Of a stretch of 64,000 nt of DNA, positions 8,197 through 17,657 are shown piece after piece. Every line of letters begins with the position of its first letter. Within the stretch, counting starts at the first letter, position 1. The position numbers and the translations under genes were made by a program. The notes under the pieces are model-generated. The model was given only the letters and a program-made list of their open reading frames with translations. It made no database searches and was not told the DNA's origin. Source of the DNA: Lachnospiraceae bacterium UBA7202 (GTDB lineage Bacteria; Bacillota; Clostridia; Lachnospirales; Lachnospiraceae); assembly GCA_002490705.1 (NCBI GenBank), contig DKUO01000014.1:56216-120215 (forward strand). Direction: 5' to 3'.

Positions 8197-11100
8197 ATGT
8201 ATTTAAAAAGTATAGAAGTACACGGATTTAAATCCTTTGCAAATAAAATTACATTTAAGTTTCACAACGGGATCACGGGCATTGTGGGTCCCAATGGCTC
8301 CGGAAAGAGCAACGTGGCGGATGCGGTAAGGTGGGTTTTGGGCGAACAGCGGATCAAACAGCTCCGCGGCGTTTCCATGCAGGATGTTATCTTTTCGGGA
8401 ACGGAAATGAGAAAGCCTCTCGGCTATGCCTATGTGGCGATTACCTTAGATAATTCCGATCATCAGCTGCCCGTCGACTACGACGAGGTGACGGTTTCCA
8501 GACGCCTTTACCGCTCCGGAGAGAGCGAGTATATGCTGAACGGGACGCCCTGCCGCTTGAAGGACGTCAATGAGCTTTTTTACGATACCGGTATCGGTAA
8601 GGAGGGATACTCCATTATCGGGCAGGGACAGATTGACAAGATATTGAGCGGCAAGCCGGAGGAGCGCCGGGAGCTTTTTGACGAGGCGGCGGGCATTGTA
8701 AAATTTAAGAGGCGCAAGTATGCGGCCCAGAAAAAGCTGGAAACCGAGAAGCAGAATCTGCTGCGCGTCAACGATATCCTGGCAGAGCTGGAAAAGCAGA
8801 CGGGGCCCTTGGAGAAGCAGGCCGACAAGGCCAGAATCTATCTGCGTAAAAAGGAAGAGTTAAAGACGCTCGATGTGAACGTTTTCCTGCTTGAAAATGT
8901 GAGGATCACCGAACAGTTAAAAGAGGTAGATCAAAAACTGCACATCGCAGGCTCCGATTTACAGGAGACCACGGATCAGTACGAATCTACAAAGGAGGAG
9001 TATGAGCGGATACAGAGCCGCATTGAACAGCTGGATGCGGAGATTGAGGCTGCAAGAGCCACCCTTACGGACACTGGCGTGATGCGTTCCAAGCTGGAGG
9101 GTGAGATCAATGTCCTAAAGGAACAGATACACTCCGCAGAGGGCAATGAGGAGCATTTGCAGAACCGTATTGCCAGCATAAGCGAACAGCTGTCTGAGAG
9201 GGATAAAGAACGGGAGGCGATCCTTGCTGAGAAACAGGAGATCGACGAAAAGCTTGCTTCTCTGGAAGAGGAGAGGACACGGGCCAGAGAGCTTCTGGAA
9301 AATACCCAGAGTGAGATCGAAACCTTAAATAACCATATCGAAACGGGAAAGAATACCATTATAGAGGCGTTAAATAATCGTGCCACCATCAAGTCCAAGC
9401 TGGGCCGTTTTGACACCATGCTGGAACAGGTCAATATCCGCAAGGCGGAATTGAATTCCCGTCTTTTGCGCGCCAAGTCCGATGAGGCGGAGCAGACGGA
9501 GACCATCAAGAAACTGGAAGAGGAATTTGAGAATATCACCAACTCGATCAAGCAGCTGACGGATGAGCAGGAGCTTATGGAAGAAAAGCTCTCCGGCGTG
9601 CGGGACGAGCTGGCCGGGAAGGATCAGAAACTCAGGGATACGCAGGTTCTCTATCATCAACAGAAATCCAAACTGGAGGCGCTCTCCAACCTGACGGAAC
9701 GCTACGAGGGATATGGCGGCAGCGTAAAGGCGGTTATGGAGAAGAAGGATACGGAGAAGGGAATTATCGGCGTGGTGGCCGATATCATTCAGGCGGACTC
9801 CAAGTATGAGACGGCCATCGAGACGGCGCTGGGCGGCAATATCCAGAATATCGTCACGGAGGACGAGGAGACGGCCAAGCGTATGATCGGTTTTTTGAAG
9901 AAGGCGAGGGCGGGCCGTGCCACCTTTTTGCCTCTCACAAGCATCACCCACCCACAGGAATTTAAGAACCCGGAATCTTTGAAGGAGCCGGGGGTAGTGG
10001 GCATGGCGGATGAGCTGGTCAGAATTGAGAAAAAATATAAGAATGTGGCCAAGGCCATGCTGGGCCGCATTCTGGTGGTAGATAATGTGGACAATGCGGT
10101 GAAGATTGCCAGAAAGTTTGACTATGGCATCCGGATGGTTACGCTGGAGGGAGAGCTTTTGGTTCCTGGCGGTGCGATCAGCGGCGGCGCATTTAAAAAC
10201 AACTCCAATCTTTTGGGCAGACGCAGGGAGATGGAGGAGTTAGAGAAAAAAGTCAAGCAGTATGTGAAAGAGATTGACCAGATCTTAAACGAGATCGAGG
10301 AGACCAAACGCGGACGCAATAAGCTGCGGCTGGAAATCGAGGACATCAAGGGACAAATTCAGCGCAAGTTTATCGAGCAGAATACCGCCAGAATGAATGT
10401 GATGCAGGCGGAGGAGAAAAAGAGCGAGACCACGGAAGGCTTCGGCGAGTTAAAAACCGAGGAACAGGATATCGAGACCCAGATTGGCGAAATTAAAACT
10501 GGCAAGGAGGAGGCGGCGAAAGAACTGGCGGACTCCGAGGCTTTGGAAAAAAGCGTGGAATCCCAGATCAGCGACTTTCAGACACAGCTGGAGGAGAAGC
10601 GGGCGCTGGAATCGGAACAGGCAGCGCAGGTTTCCGAGTGGGATGTGGAAGTGGAGAAAATGCGCCAAAGCGCTGACTTTAAACGCCAGAATCTGGAGCG
10701 TGTGGATGGAGAGAGAGACCGCTACCGGGCTGAAATGAACGAGGTGAAGGAAGGTCTGCACCTGGGCAAGGAAGAGGTGGAGCGCAAGAAGGAAAGCATT
10801 CTCGAAATTGAGAGAACCATCGAGGCTTCCCACACGGCCCAGACCGATGCGGAGAAAAAGCTGAAAGAGGACGTGGAGACAAAGGAGGAGCTGACCGGAA
10901 AGCAGAAGAACTTTTTCAATTCCAGAGAGGAACTTTCCCAGCGCATGTCGGCATTGGATAAAGAGGTGTACCGCCTGAATGCGCAGAAAGAAAAGATGGA
11001 GGAATCCATTGAGTCCCAGATTAATTACATGTGGGATGAGTATGAGATTACGCTCTCCGATGCGGAAGGGCTGAAAAATGAGGAAATGAACGATCTGCCT

Positions 11101-11757
11101 GCTATGAAGCGGGATATCAGCGGCCTGAAGGATGAGATCAGGAAGCTGGGAGACGTGAATGTGAACGCCATCGAGGACTACCGTAACCTGATGGAACGCT
11201 ACACTTTCTTAAAAACCCAGCATGACGATCTGGTGGAGGCGGAGAAGACCCTGCTTAACATCATTGACGAACTGGATACCTCCATGCGCAAGCAGTTCAA
11301 TGAAAAGTTTGCCCAGATCAACCGGGAGTTTGACAAGGTGTTTAAGGAGCTGTTCGGAGGAGGAAAGGGCTCTCTGGAGCTGATTGACGGGGAGGATGTG
11401 CTGGAGGCAGGCATTCTGGTGATTGCCCAGCCGCCCGGCAAAAAACTGGTAAATATGATGCAGATGTCCGGTGGAGAGAAATCTCTGACGGCAATCTGTC
11501 TGCTTTTTGCGATACAGAATTTGAAACCTTCGCCCTTCTGTCTTCTGGATGAGATTGAGGCGGCTCTTGACGAGAACAACGTGACCCGTTTTGCAAAGTA
11601 TCTGCATAAGCTGACAAAGAGCACCCAGTTTATTGTGATCACGCACAGGCGCGGCACTATGGAGAAGGCGGACCGCCTCTACGGGATTACGATGCAGGAG
11701 AAGGGCGTTTCCACCCTTGTGAGCGTGAATCTGATAGACAAAGAATTAGATGATTAG
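8197..11757 (+). CDS. smc: Chromosome segregation protein SMC
   Basis: A 1186-residue SMC ATPase, the core of bacterial condensin. The Walker A motif GPNGSGKSN lies near residue 32. Two long coiled coils (about 170-500 and 670-1010) surround a hinge domain at about 505-660. The C-terminal head has the ABC signature MSGGEKSLTAICLL and the Walker B segment CLLDEIEAALDENN. Length is standard. It sits between rnc and ftsY, 15 bp from the latter, the classic Firmicutes rnc-smc-ftsY operon. Its partners ScpA and ScpB are not in this window. Confidence 0.98.
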   Translation: MYLKSIEVHGFKSFANKITFKFHNGITGIVGPNGSGKSNVADAVRWVLGEQRIKQLRGVSMQDVIFSGTEMRKPLGYAYVAITLDNSDHQLPVDYDEVTVSRRLYRSGESEYMLNGTPCRLKDVNELFYDTGIGKEGYSIIGQGQIDKILSGKPEERRELFDEAAGIVKFKRRKYAAQKKLETEKQNLLRVNDILAELEKQTGPLEKQADKARIYLRKKEELKTLDVNVFLLENVRITEQLKEVDQKLHIAGSDLQETTDQYESTKEEYERIQSRIEQLDAEIEAARATLTDTGVMRSKLEGEINVLKEQIHSAEGNEEHLQNRIASISEQLSERDKEREAILAEKQEIDEKLASLEEERTRARELLENTQSEIETLNNHIETGKNTIIEALNNRATIKSKLGRFDTMLEQVNIRKAELNSRLLRAKSDEAEQTETIKKLEEEFENITNSIKQLTDEQELMEEKLSGVRDELAGKDQKLRDTQVLYHQQKSKLEALSNLTERYEGYGGSVKAVMEKKDTEKGIIGVVADIIQADSKYETAIETALGGNIQNIVTEDEETAKRMIGFLKKARAGRATFLPLTSITHPQEFKNPESLKEPGVVGMADELVRIEKKYKNVAKAMLGRILVVDNVDNAVKIARKFDYGIRMVTLEGELLVPGGAISGGAFKNNSNLLGRRREMEELEKKVKQYVKEIDQILNEIEETKRGRNKLRLEIEDIKGQIQRKFIEQNTARMNVMQAEEKKSETTEGFGELKTEEQDIETQIGEIKTGKEEAAKELADSEALEKSVESQISDFQTQLEEKRALESEQAAQVSEWDVEVEKMRQSADFKRQNLERVDGERDRYRAEMNEVKEGLHLGKEEVERKKESILEIERTIEASHTAQTDAEKKLKEDVETKEELTGKQKNFFNSREELSQRMSALDKEVYRLNAQKEKMEESIESQINYMWDEYEITLSDAEGLKNEEMNDLPAMKRDISGLKDEIRKLGDVNVNAIEDYRNLMERYTFLKTQHDDLVEAEKTLLNIIDELDTSMRKQFNEKFAQINREFDKVFKELFGGGKGSLELIDGEDVLEAGILVIAQPPGKKLVNMMQMSGGEKSLTAICLLFAIQNLKPSPFCLLDEIEAALDENNVTRFAKYLHKLTKSTQFIVITHRRGTMEKADRLYGITMQEKGVSTLVSVNLIDKELDD

Positions 11758-11772
11758 ATAGGAACGAGGCGT

Positions 11773-12723
11773 ATGAGTGAAGAAAAGAAAGGCTTCTTCG
11801 GCAGACTGCGGGAGGGGCTGACCAAAACCAGAAATAATATCGTACACGGGATTGATTCGGTGTTCGGCGGATTTTCCAATATTGATGAAGACTTCTACGA
11901 GGAACTGGAAGAAATCCTGATTATGGGCGATATCGGGGTGAAGGCCACGGAGGAGATTCTAGACAAGTTGCGGGAACAGGTGAGGGAAAACCATATCAAA
12001 GAGCCAGCTCTTTGCAAGGACTTTTTGATCAGCAATATCAAAGAACAGATGCAGGTCGGCGAGACCGCATACGAGTTTGAGGAAGAGCAATCGGTGGTTT
12101 TGGTGATCGGCGTCAACGGGGTGGGAAAAACCACCACGGTGGGAAAACTTGCCGGACAGCTGAAAAGTCAGGGAAGAAAAGTGCTGATCGCGGCGGCGGA
12201 TACCTTTCGCGCGGCGGCAGGCGAACAGCTTTCAGAGTGGGCTGACCGGGCCGGCGTTGACATGATCGGCGGGAATGAGGGCTCCGATCCGGCCAGTGTG
12301 ATTTATGACGCCGTGAACGCGGCCAAGGCGCGGAATGTGGACGTGCTCCTGTGCGATACGGCGGGCAGGCTTCACAACAAGAAAAATCTGATGGAGGAGC
12401 TGAAAAAGATCAACCGTATCATAGACAGGGAATTTCCGAACGCGCATAGGGAGAATTTGGTCGTGCTGGACGGCACCACCGGACAAAATGCCTTACAGCA
12501 GGCGAAGGAGTTTGGTGAGGCGGCGGACCTGACGGGGATTATTCTGACCAAGATGGACGGGACGGCGAAGGGCGGTATTGCGGTTGCCATCCAGTCGGAA
12601 CTACAGATTCCGGTAAAATATATCGGTGTGGGCGAGCAAATAGAAGATTTGCAGAAATTTGACGCGGATCAGTTTGTTGACGCACTGTTTGACGTACCAC
12701 AGGAAGAGAAAGAGGGGGAGTAG
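11773..12723 (+). CDS. ftsY: Signal recognition particle receptor FtsY
   Basis: A 316-residue SRP GTPase, the membrane-associated receptor that docks Ffh-bound ribosomes at the Sec translocon. The basic N-terminus is short, and the NG domain follows with GVNGVGKTTTVGKLA (P-loop), AADTFRAAAGEQL, LCDTAGRLHNKKNLMEEL (G3) and LTKMDGTAKGG (G4). It ends 3 bp before the threonine dehydratase gene, so the two are probably cotranscribed. Its partner Ffh is encoded about 9 kb downstream. Confidence 0.97.
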   Translation: MSEEKKGFFGRLREGLTKTRNNIVHGIDSVFGGFSNIDEDFYEELEEILIMGDIGVKATEEILDKLREQVRENHIKEPALCKDFLISNIKEQMQVGETAYEFEEEQSVVLVIGVNGVGKTTTVGKLAGQLKSQGRKVLIAAADTFRAAAGEQLSEWADRAGVDMIGGNEGSDPASVIYDAVNAAKARNVDVLLCDTAGRLHNKKNLMEELKKINRIIDREFPNAHRENLVVLDGTTGQNALQQAKEFGEAADLTGIILTKMDGTAKGGIAVAIQSELQIPVKYIGVGEQIEDLQKFDADQFVDALFDVPQEEKEGE

Positions 12724-12726
12724 ACA

Positions 12727-13944
12727 ATGAAGGAACTTTCGTTGGATAAGTTTGAGGAAGCCTATGAGATTGTGAAGGAAGTGGCTTCGGAAACAAAGCT
12801 GGTGTACAGCGACTATTTCAGTGCCCAGACGGGGAATAAGGTCTATTTGAAGCCGGAGAATATGCAGCTTACGGGAGCCTATAAGCTCAGGGGCGCCTAC
12901 TATAAGATCAGTACGTTGTCTGAGGAAGAGCGCGCGAAGGGACTGATCACGGCTTCCGCCGGAAACCATGCGCAGGGTGTGGCCTATGCGGCCAAATGCT
13001 ATGGTGTAAAAGCGGTGATCGTGATGCCCACTACCACGCCGTTAATCAAAGTCAACCGCACCAAGGGCTACGGCGCGGAGGTGATTCTGCACGGGGATGT
13101 GTACGACGAGGCATGTGCCCATGCCGAGGAGCTGGCGGCAAAGAACGGCTACACCTTTGTGCATCCGTTTGATGATCTGGATGTGGCTACGGGACAGGGA
13201 ACGATCGCCATGGAGATCATAAAGGAGCTGCCTCTTGTGGATTATATTCTTGTCCCCATCGGCGGCGGCGGGCTTGCCACAGGCGTGTCTACCCTGGCAA
13301 AGCTTTTGAATCCGAAGATTAAGGTGATCGGCGTGGAGCCCGCGGGCGCGGCCTGCATGCAGGCTTCCATCAAGGCGGGGAAGGTGCAGACTATGGATCA
13401 CGTCAACACCATAGCCGACGGCACGGCGGTGAAGAGACCGGGGGAAAAGATTTTCCCTTATGTGAGCAAAAATTTGGATGATATTATTACCGTGGAGGAC
13501 GAGGAGCTGGTGGTGGCTTTTCTCGACATGGTGGAAAATCACAAGATGATTGTGGAGAACTCCGGTCTTCTTACGGTGGCGGCTTTAAAGCACCTGAACG
13601 TGAAAGGCAAGAAGATTGTCTCTATTTTAAGCGGCGGAAATATGGACGTGATTACCATGTCCTCTGTGGTGCAGCAGGGTCTGGTGCTGCGGGACCGCAT
13701 CTTTTCGGTTTCCGTGCTCTTGCCGGATAAGCCGGGAGAATTATCGAGAGTGGCGGACGTGATTGCCAAAGAGGACGGCAACGTGATCAAGCTGGAGCAT
13801 AACCAGTTTGTGTCAATTAACCGCAATGCGGCTGTAGAGCTTCGCATTACGCTGGAAGCCTACGGGACGGAGCACAAGAATCAGATCATCAAAGCGCTCA
13901 AGGATCACGGCTACCAGCCGAAACTGGTGCGTGCAAGCGTGTAG
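12727..13944 (+). CDS. ilvA: Threonine ammonia-lyase with C-terminal ACT domain
   Basis: A 405-residue PLP enzyme that deaminates threonine to 2-oxobutanoate and ammonia. The PLP lysine is K53 in GAYKLRGAYYK; the phosphate-binding loop is GGGGLATG near residue 180. A single ACT domain starts near residue 330 (SVLLPDKPGELSRVADVIAKEDG). The ~400-residue size fits either the biosynthetic short form or the catabolic TdcB-like enzyme; with an ACT domain, amino-acid control is expected. No other isoleucine gene is nearby. It begins 3 bp after ftsY, an association that looks like shared transcription rather than shared function. Confidence 0.92.
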   Translation: MKELSLDKFEEAYEIVKEVASETKLVYSDYFSAQTGNKVYLKPENMQLTGAYKLRGAYYKISTLSEEERAKGLITASAGNHAQGVAYAAKCYGVKAVIVMPTTTPLIKVNRTKGYGAEVILHGDVYDEACAHAEELAAKNGYTFVHPFDDLDVATGQGTIAMEIIKELPLVDYILVPIGGGGLATGVSTLAKLLNPKIKVIGVEPAGAACMQASIKAGKVQTMDHVNTIADGTAVKRPGEKIFPYVSKNLDDIITVEDEELVVAFLDMVENHKMIVENSGLLTVAALKHLNVKGKKIVSILSGGNMDVITMSSVVQQGLVLRDRIFSVSVLLPDKPGELSRVADVIAKEDGNVIKLEHNQFVSINRNAAVELRITLEAYGTEHKNQIIKALKDHGYQPKLVRASV

Positions 13945-14000
13945 ATATTGCAAAAATGGATATGATAACTGTACAAAGGAAAAAGGTGGGGCTCATATTC

Positions 14001-14840
14001 ATGAAAAAATATGCTATTATAACAGCAGCGGCATTTGTCTATGCCGTGGGCGTCAGTCTCTTTACAGATCCCAATGATATGGCGCCGGGCGGCGTGACGG
14101 GTATTTCCATTATTTTGAGCAGGATTCTGCCGGTGAGTACGGGAACGCTGATCATGCTTCTCAATGTGCCGATTTTGCTGTTTGCTGTGTGGAAATTCGG
14201 GATAGGGCTGACGGTTTCGACGATTTATGCCACGGCGCTGATCTCTGTCTTTACCAATGTGCTTTCCCGCTATGGGGCGGCCACGGATGATATTCTGCTG
14301 GCGGCGCTGGTGGGCGGTACGTTGACGGCTGTCTCTATCGGTGTGATTTTGCGCGCCGGGGCGACTACAGGCGGGATGGATATTATTGTAAAGGCCCTCA
14401 GGCTGCGCTTTCCGCATTTGAAGACGGGAAAGATTTTCTTTCTTGCGGATGCGATGATTGTGACGCTTTCAGGCTTTCTCTTCCGGGATCTGCGGGCGGC
14501 GCTGTATGCGGCGATATCCGTTATCTGCACTTCCTTCGTGATGGACATTGTGCTCTACGGAAGAGACGAGGCGAAGATGTTATATATCATCAGCGGAAAG
14601 GCGGAGCAGATTGCCAAGCGGCTCTTGTCGGATGTGGGGATCGGCGTGACATATATAAACGGGCAGGGCGCATATAGTGGAGATAACAAGAAAGTGATAC
14701 TTTGTGTGGTGAAAAAGCCGGTATCTCCCCGCGTGGAAGAGATCGTGAAGGAGGAGGATGCCGATTCCTTTATGATTATAACAAGCGCGACAGAGGTATT
14801 CGGGGAAGGGTACAAAAGTTACTTTAGCGAGCGCGTGTAA
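14001..14840 (+). CDS. YitT family membrane protein
   Basis: A protein of about 279 residues with five to six membrane spans (DUF161 type, pattern SLFTDPNDMAPGGVTGIS near the start) and a soluble C-terminal DUF2179 domain (VTYINGQGAYSGDNKKVILCVVKK, ending DSFMIITSATEVFGEGYK). The YitT family is widespread in Firmicutes and its transport substrate is not established. ATG 14001 is preferred because it begins the hydrophobic segment; GGTGGGG lies upstream. Codons at 13956 or 13962 could add up to 15 residues. Confidence 0.85.
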   Translation: MKKYAIITAAAFVYAVGVSLFTDPNDMAPGGVTGISIILSRILPVSTGTLIMLLNVPILLFAVWKFGIGLTVSTIYATALISVFTNVLSRYGAATDDILLAALVGGTLTAVSIGVILRAGATTGGMDIIVKALRLRFPHLKTGKIFFLADAMIVTLSGFLFRDLRAALYAAISVICTSFVMDIVLYGRDEAKMLYIISGKAEQIAKRLLSDVGIGVTYINGQGAYSGDNKKVILCVVKKPVSPRVEEIVKEEDADSFMIITSATEVFGEGYKSYFSERV

Positions 14841-14864
14841 CGGGCGCATAAAAAAGGAGAGTTT

Positions 14865-15971
14865 ATGCAGGAGAATCATTTGCAGGGAAAACGCGGCAGG
14901 AAGAAACGAAGGAGAAGCGAAAACAGTATCCTTGCGGGTTCCATTCTCCTCTGTATTGTCACGCTGACAGCGGTTACGATCTGTCTGGTGATGGTGTTTC
15001 AGTACCGGGCAGTCCAGCAGAGAAACACGGCGGTTATGAACGAACTGGAAGCAATCCGTCTGGATGAGGAGGCGACTTACAGTCAGGCGGAAGTGGACGC
15101 GCTGATTGATAATGCGGTGGAGGAAGCGAGAGAGAAGACGGCGGAGGAAACAGGGGAAGCCTTTCTGGAGCAGTTGAAGGAGCGCATGACTTCCGGGGAT
15201 GGAACGACGGATATGCTTCGGTATTTTTTCCCTGATGAGATTGTGGTAGCGGATGCCGGGCAGTATTACTTCTTCCCGATATTGGAGGAATTGGCCAAGA
15301 ATACATACGATCCGGAAGCCTTTATGGCGGACGGGGACGGCGTGATGCACTATTACGAGGATGGGGAGCGGGTTTCCCACAAGGGGATCGACGTGTCCAA
15401 ATATCAGGATAAAATTGACTGGGAAAAGGTAGCTTCCGACGAGGTGGAATACGCCTTTATCCGCTTGGGAATACGGGGATATACAGAAGGGGATATCATA
15501 GAGGACGAGACCTTCGAGGACAATATCAAAGGGGCGCTCAAAAATGATATTGATGTGGGCGTTTATTTCTTTACGCAGGCCCTGAGCGAGGAGGAGGCTG
15601 AGGAGGAGGCTGCGTATGTGATCGAGTCTATTGCGCCTTATCAGGTGAAATACCCGATCGTGCTGGATGTGGAGTCGGTGACGAGCACAAAGGCCAGGGG
15701 CAACGATCTGACCAGAGAAGAGCGCACGCAATACTGCATTACCTTTTGCGAGAAGATTAAAGAGGCGGGATATACGCCTATGATTTACGGTAACTTAAAG
15801 ACCTTTACGCTTCTTTTGAATATAGAGGAGCTGGAGGACTATGACAAGTGGTTTGCCTATTATGATGAATCCTATTATTTTCCCTATGATTTTAAGATCT
15901 GGCAGTATACCAATAAAGGAAAGGTCGCCGGTATCAAGGGGGATGTGGATTTAAACATCAGCTTTGAGTAG
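14865..15971 (+). CDS. Membrane-anchored GH25 family lysozyme
   Basis: A 368-residue protein. A strongly basic cytosolic tail (residues 1-20) and one membrane span (about 22-46) act as a signal anchor. A charged linker follows and then a glycoside hydrolase 25 domain from about residue 172: GIDVSKYQDKIDWEKV at the start, YPIVLDVESV with the catalytic acidic pair near 266, and the terminal KIWQYTNKGKVAGIKGDVDLN. GH25 enzymes cleave the MurNAc-GlcNAc bond of peptidoglycan. The anchor implies action on the cell's own wall, in remodelling or division. A second GH25 protein is encoded at 57159. Confidence 0.9.
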   Translation: MQENHLQGKRGRKKRRRSENSILAGSILLCIVTLTAVTICLVMVFQYRAVQQRNTAVMNELEAIRLDEEATYSQAEVDALIDNAVEEAREKTAEETGEAFLEQLKERMTSGDGTTDMLRYFFPDEIVVADAGQYYFFPILEELAKNTYDPEAFMADGDGVMHYYEDGERVSHKGIDVSKYQDKIDWEKVASDEVEYAFIRLGIRGYTEGDIIEDETFEDNIKGALKNDIDVGVYFFTQALSEEEAEEEAAYVIESIAPYQVKYPIVLDVESVTSTKARGNDLTREERTQYCITFCEKIKEAGYTPMIYGNLKTFTLLLNIEELEDYDKWFAYYDESYYFPYDFKIWQYTNKGKVAGIKGDVDLNISFE

Positions 15972-16019
15972 ACGCAGACCGGAAACAAACAAATACGAAA
16001 AGAAAGGCGGGGTTACAAA

Positions 16020-16688
16020 ATGAAGTATGAATTTGAAGGCACTGTGGAGTTTCGGGAGAACGAGAATACCATTGCCGTTCCCTTCAACGTGTGGGAGGTG
16101 TGCGAGAAGGTGGGAGATGCGCCGGTGAGGGTCTGCTTTGACGACGTATGTTTTATCTGCGATCTTCTTCCCAAGGGGCAGGGCTACTATGACATTCCGG
16201 TCAGTCAGGAAATTCTCACAAAGGTGGAGCTTGGCAAAAAATACCTGATCTCTATTGAGATTGTGGGAAATGTAATGTCGATGGGCGGCGACAGCCATTA
16301 CAGCGTGGAGAATCCGATCCGTAAAATCGACGGCGTGGAGCTGGTGACGCAGCCATGGGACGGCCTGTGCGGACAATCCTGTATTGCCATGATTGCGGGG
16401 ACGACGCTGGATGAAGCCTGCGATATCATGAAGTGCAGGGAGTGGCAGGCGAATATGAGCAAGATGATCGCTACCTTGGAGTATCTGGGAATCCGCCATG
16501 CGGATAAGATTGTGTATACGCTGGGCAAGAGCGTGGAGCTTCCCAAGTGTGCGATCATTATGGAGCGTATGGGCAGATACAGCCACTATCTGGTAGAATA
16601 TGACGGAAAGTTTTACGACCCCAATCTGGGTGTGTTAAAGGAGTTTGATATGGCAAAGATGGTTGGGTATCTGGAAATTGTTGTATAG
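16020..16688 (+). CDS. DUF1905-like domain fused to a C39-like cysteine protease domain
   Basis: A 222-residue cytosolic protein with no signal peptide. Residues 1-82 match the DUF1905 pattern: a small beta-barrel with PFNVWEVCEKVGDAPVRVCFDD and a final ELGKKYLISIEI. Residues about 105-215 read as a papain-fold, peptidase C39-like domain: Q111, C117 in LCGQSC, H189 in YSHYLVEYDGK and D200 in YDPNLG form a plausible oxyanion glutamine, nucleophile, histidine and aspartate. The fusion is unusual, and no transporter or bacteriocin gene is adjacent. It starts 49 bp after the GH25 gene behind AAGAAAGGCGGGG. Both domain assignments are from pattern reading, and the substrate is unknown. Confidence 0.7.
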   Translation: MKYEFEGTVEFRENENTIAVPFNVWEVCEKVGDAPVRVCFDDVCFICDLLPKGQGYYDIPVSQEILTKVELGKKYLISIEIVGNVMSMGGDSHYSVENPIRKIDGVELVTQPWDGLCGQSCIAMIAGTTLDEACDIMKCREWQANMSKMIATLEYLGIRHADKIVYTLGKSVELPKCAIIMERMGRYSHYLVEYDGKFYDPNLGVLKEFDMAKMVGYLEIVV

Positions 16689-16694
16689 AAAACA

Positions 16695-16736
16695 AAAAAA
16701 GCTGTCTCCGTTTTCACGGAAGGCAGCTTTTTTGTT
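16695..16736. terminator. Bidirectional terminator
   Basis: A run of A residues leading into GCTGTCTCCG and a matching CGGAAGGCAGC followed by seven T residues form a long stem with one small internal mismatch. A-tract and T-tract flanks on both sides let it end both the protease gene (+) and the convergent PocR-domain gene (-). Confidence 0.85.
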
Positions 16737-16753
16737 TTATGTAGGAATACGAA

Positions 16754-17527
16754 TCAGCTCTCGTTCATTTTCCCGATGGCTTCGGAGATATTGTTGGCAT
16801 CCTCTGTGATCTTTTTGTAGATCTCGGTGGACTGTTTGGAGAACACGCCCATCTGCTTGGCAATCACGCCGAAACCTGCGCCTGCCGCGCCGACGCGGGC
16901 GGTTTCGATGGAAGCGTTTAATGCCATGATCGTCTGCTTGGAGGCAAGCGCCTCAAGCGCTTTGGTGTTTTCTTTGATTCTGGATACAGCGTCGTTGGCA
17001 TTTACAATCTCATCTTCCCAGACATGGATCTTTTTGTACTCGGTCGCATTCATGTATTCCTGTAAAACCATGCGGTTTACCACATCGTTCAAAAGATCTG
17101 CGGCGGAGCGGATGGCCTTTTCCGAACGTACAGGCACCTTGCGGACTGCGCGGATATAAGCGCCCGGATCAATTCCGAGTTCTTCCGCGATTGCGGTAAA
17201 CTTTTCCTCATTTGGCTCGTTGGGGAGAACCTGTCCGCCGATAACGGCGCCTAATTTCTCACCGTTTAAAACGATATCAATGGAAAAATCCATAAGACCT
17301 GCATGACACTCATAGACGCCCTTTCCCTCGGCATCACATTTCTGGCATCGCTTAGCGCCTTCCGCACAGCCGCGGGTATGCTTCATACAAAAATCGGTAA
17401 ATCCGCTTCCCTTGGTGATATTGTTGCCGTTCGTGTCAATGGCAACTGCGGCCAGCCCGGTGGCTTCCGAAAAGGCGTCCTGCACTTTCTGTAAATGTGT
17501 GATGTCCATAAAATCTGAGAGTTTCAT
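16754..17527 (-). CDS. PocR-domain sensor with a short methyl-accepting-type signalling tail
   Basis: A 257-residue soluble protein. Residues about 5-165 form a PocR sensory domain with cysteines C47, C54, C61, C64 and C74 in the expected GC-RC-C-C spacing and the pattern GLMDFSIDIVLNGEKLGAVIGGQVL. Residues about 195-257 resemble the tip of a chemoreceptor hairpin (QTIMALNASIETARVGAAGAGFGVIAKQM) but stop soon afterwards. It therefore has no membrane spans and only a minimal signalling hairpin. The start at 17527 follows AAGGGGG. PocR domains bind small hydrocarbon derivatives such as 1,2-propanediol in known regulators; the ligand here is unknown. Confidence 0.82.
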   Translation of the reverse strand: MKLSDFMDITHLQKVQDAFSEATGLAAVAIDTNGNNITKGSGFTDFCMKHTRGCAEGAKRCQKCDAEGKGVYECHAGLMDFSIDIVLNGEKLGAVIGGQVLPNEPNEEKFTAIAEELGIDPGAYIRAVRKVPVRSEKAIRSAADLLNDVVNRMVLQEYMNATEYKKIHVWEDEIVNANDAVSRIKENTKALEALASKQTIMALNASIETARVGAAGAGFGVIAKQMGVFSKQSTEIYKKITEDANNISEAIGKMNES

Positions 17528-17597
17528 ACAAGTATCCCCCTTATTATATTGTACCGTCTTTATCTGATGATACGCACGGCTCATAGTGTCTTTGTAT

Positions 17598-17606
17598 ATT
17601 ATAGCA
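17598..17606 (-). promoter_or_regulatory. Extended -10 promoter of the PocR-domain gene
   Basis: On the minus strand TGC precedes a perfect TATAAT about 70 bp upstream of the start codon. No good -35 box is visible at the right distance, consistent with an extended -10 promoter. Confidence 0.45.
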
Positions 17607-17657
17607 CTTCTTTTGGGGATTGCCTAGCATGTTTTGTGGGTTTTCACGGTTCCTGTT

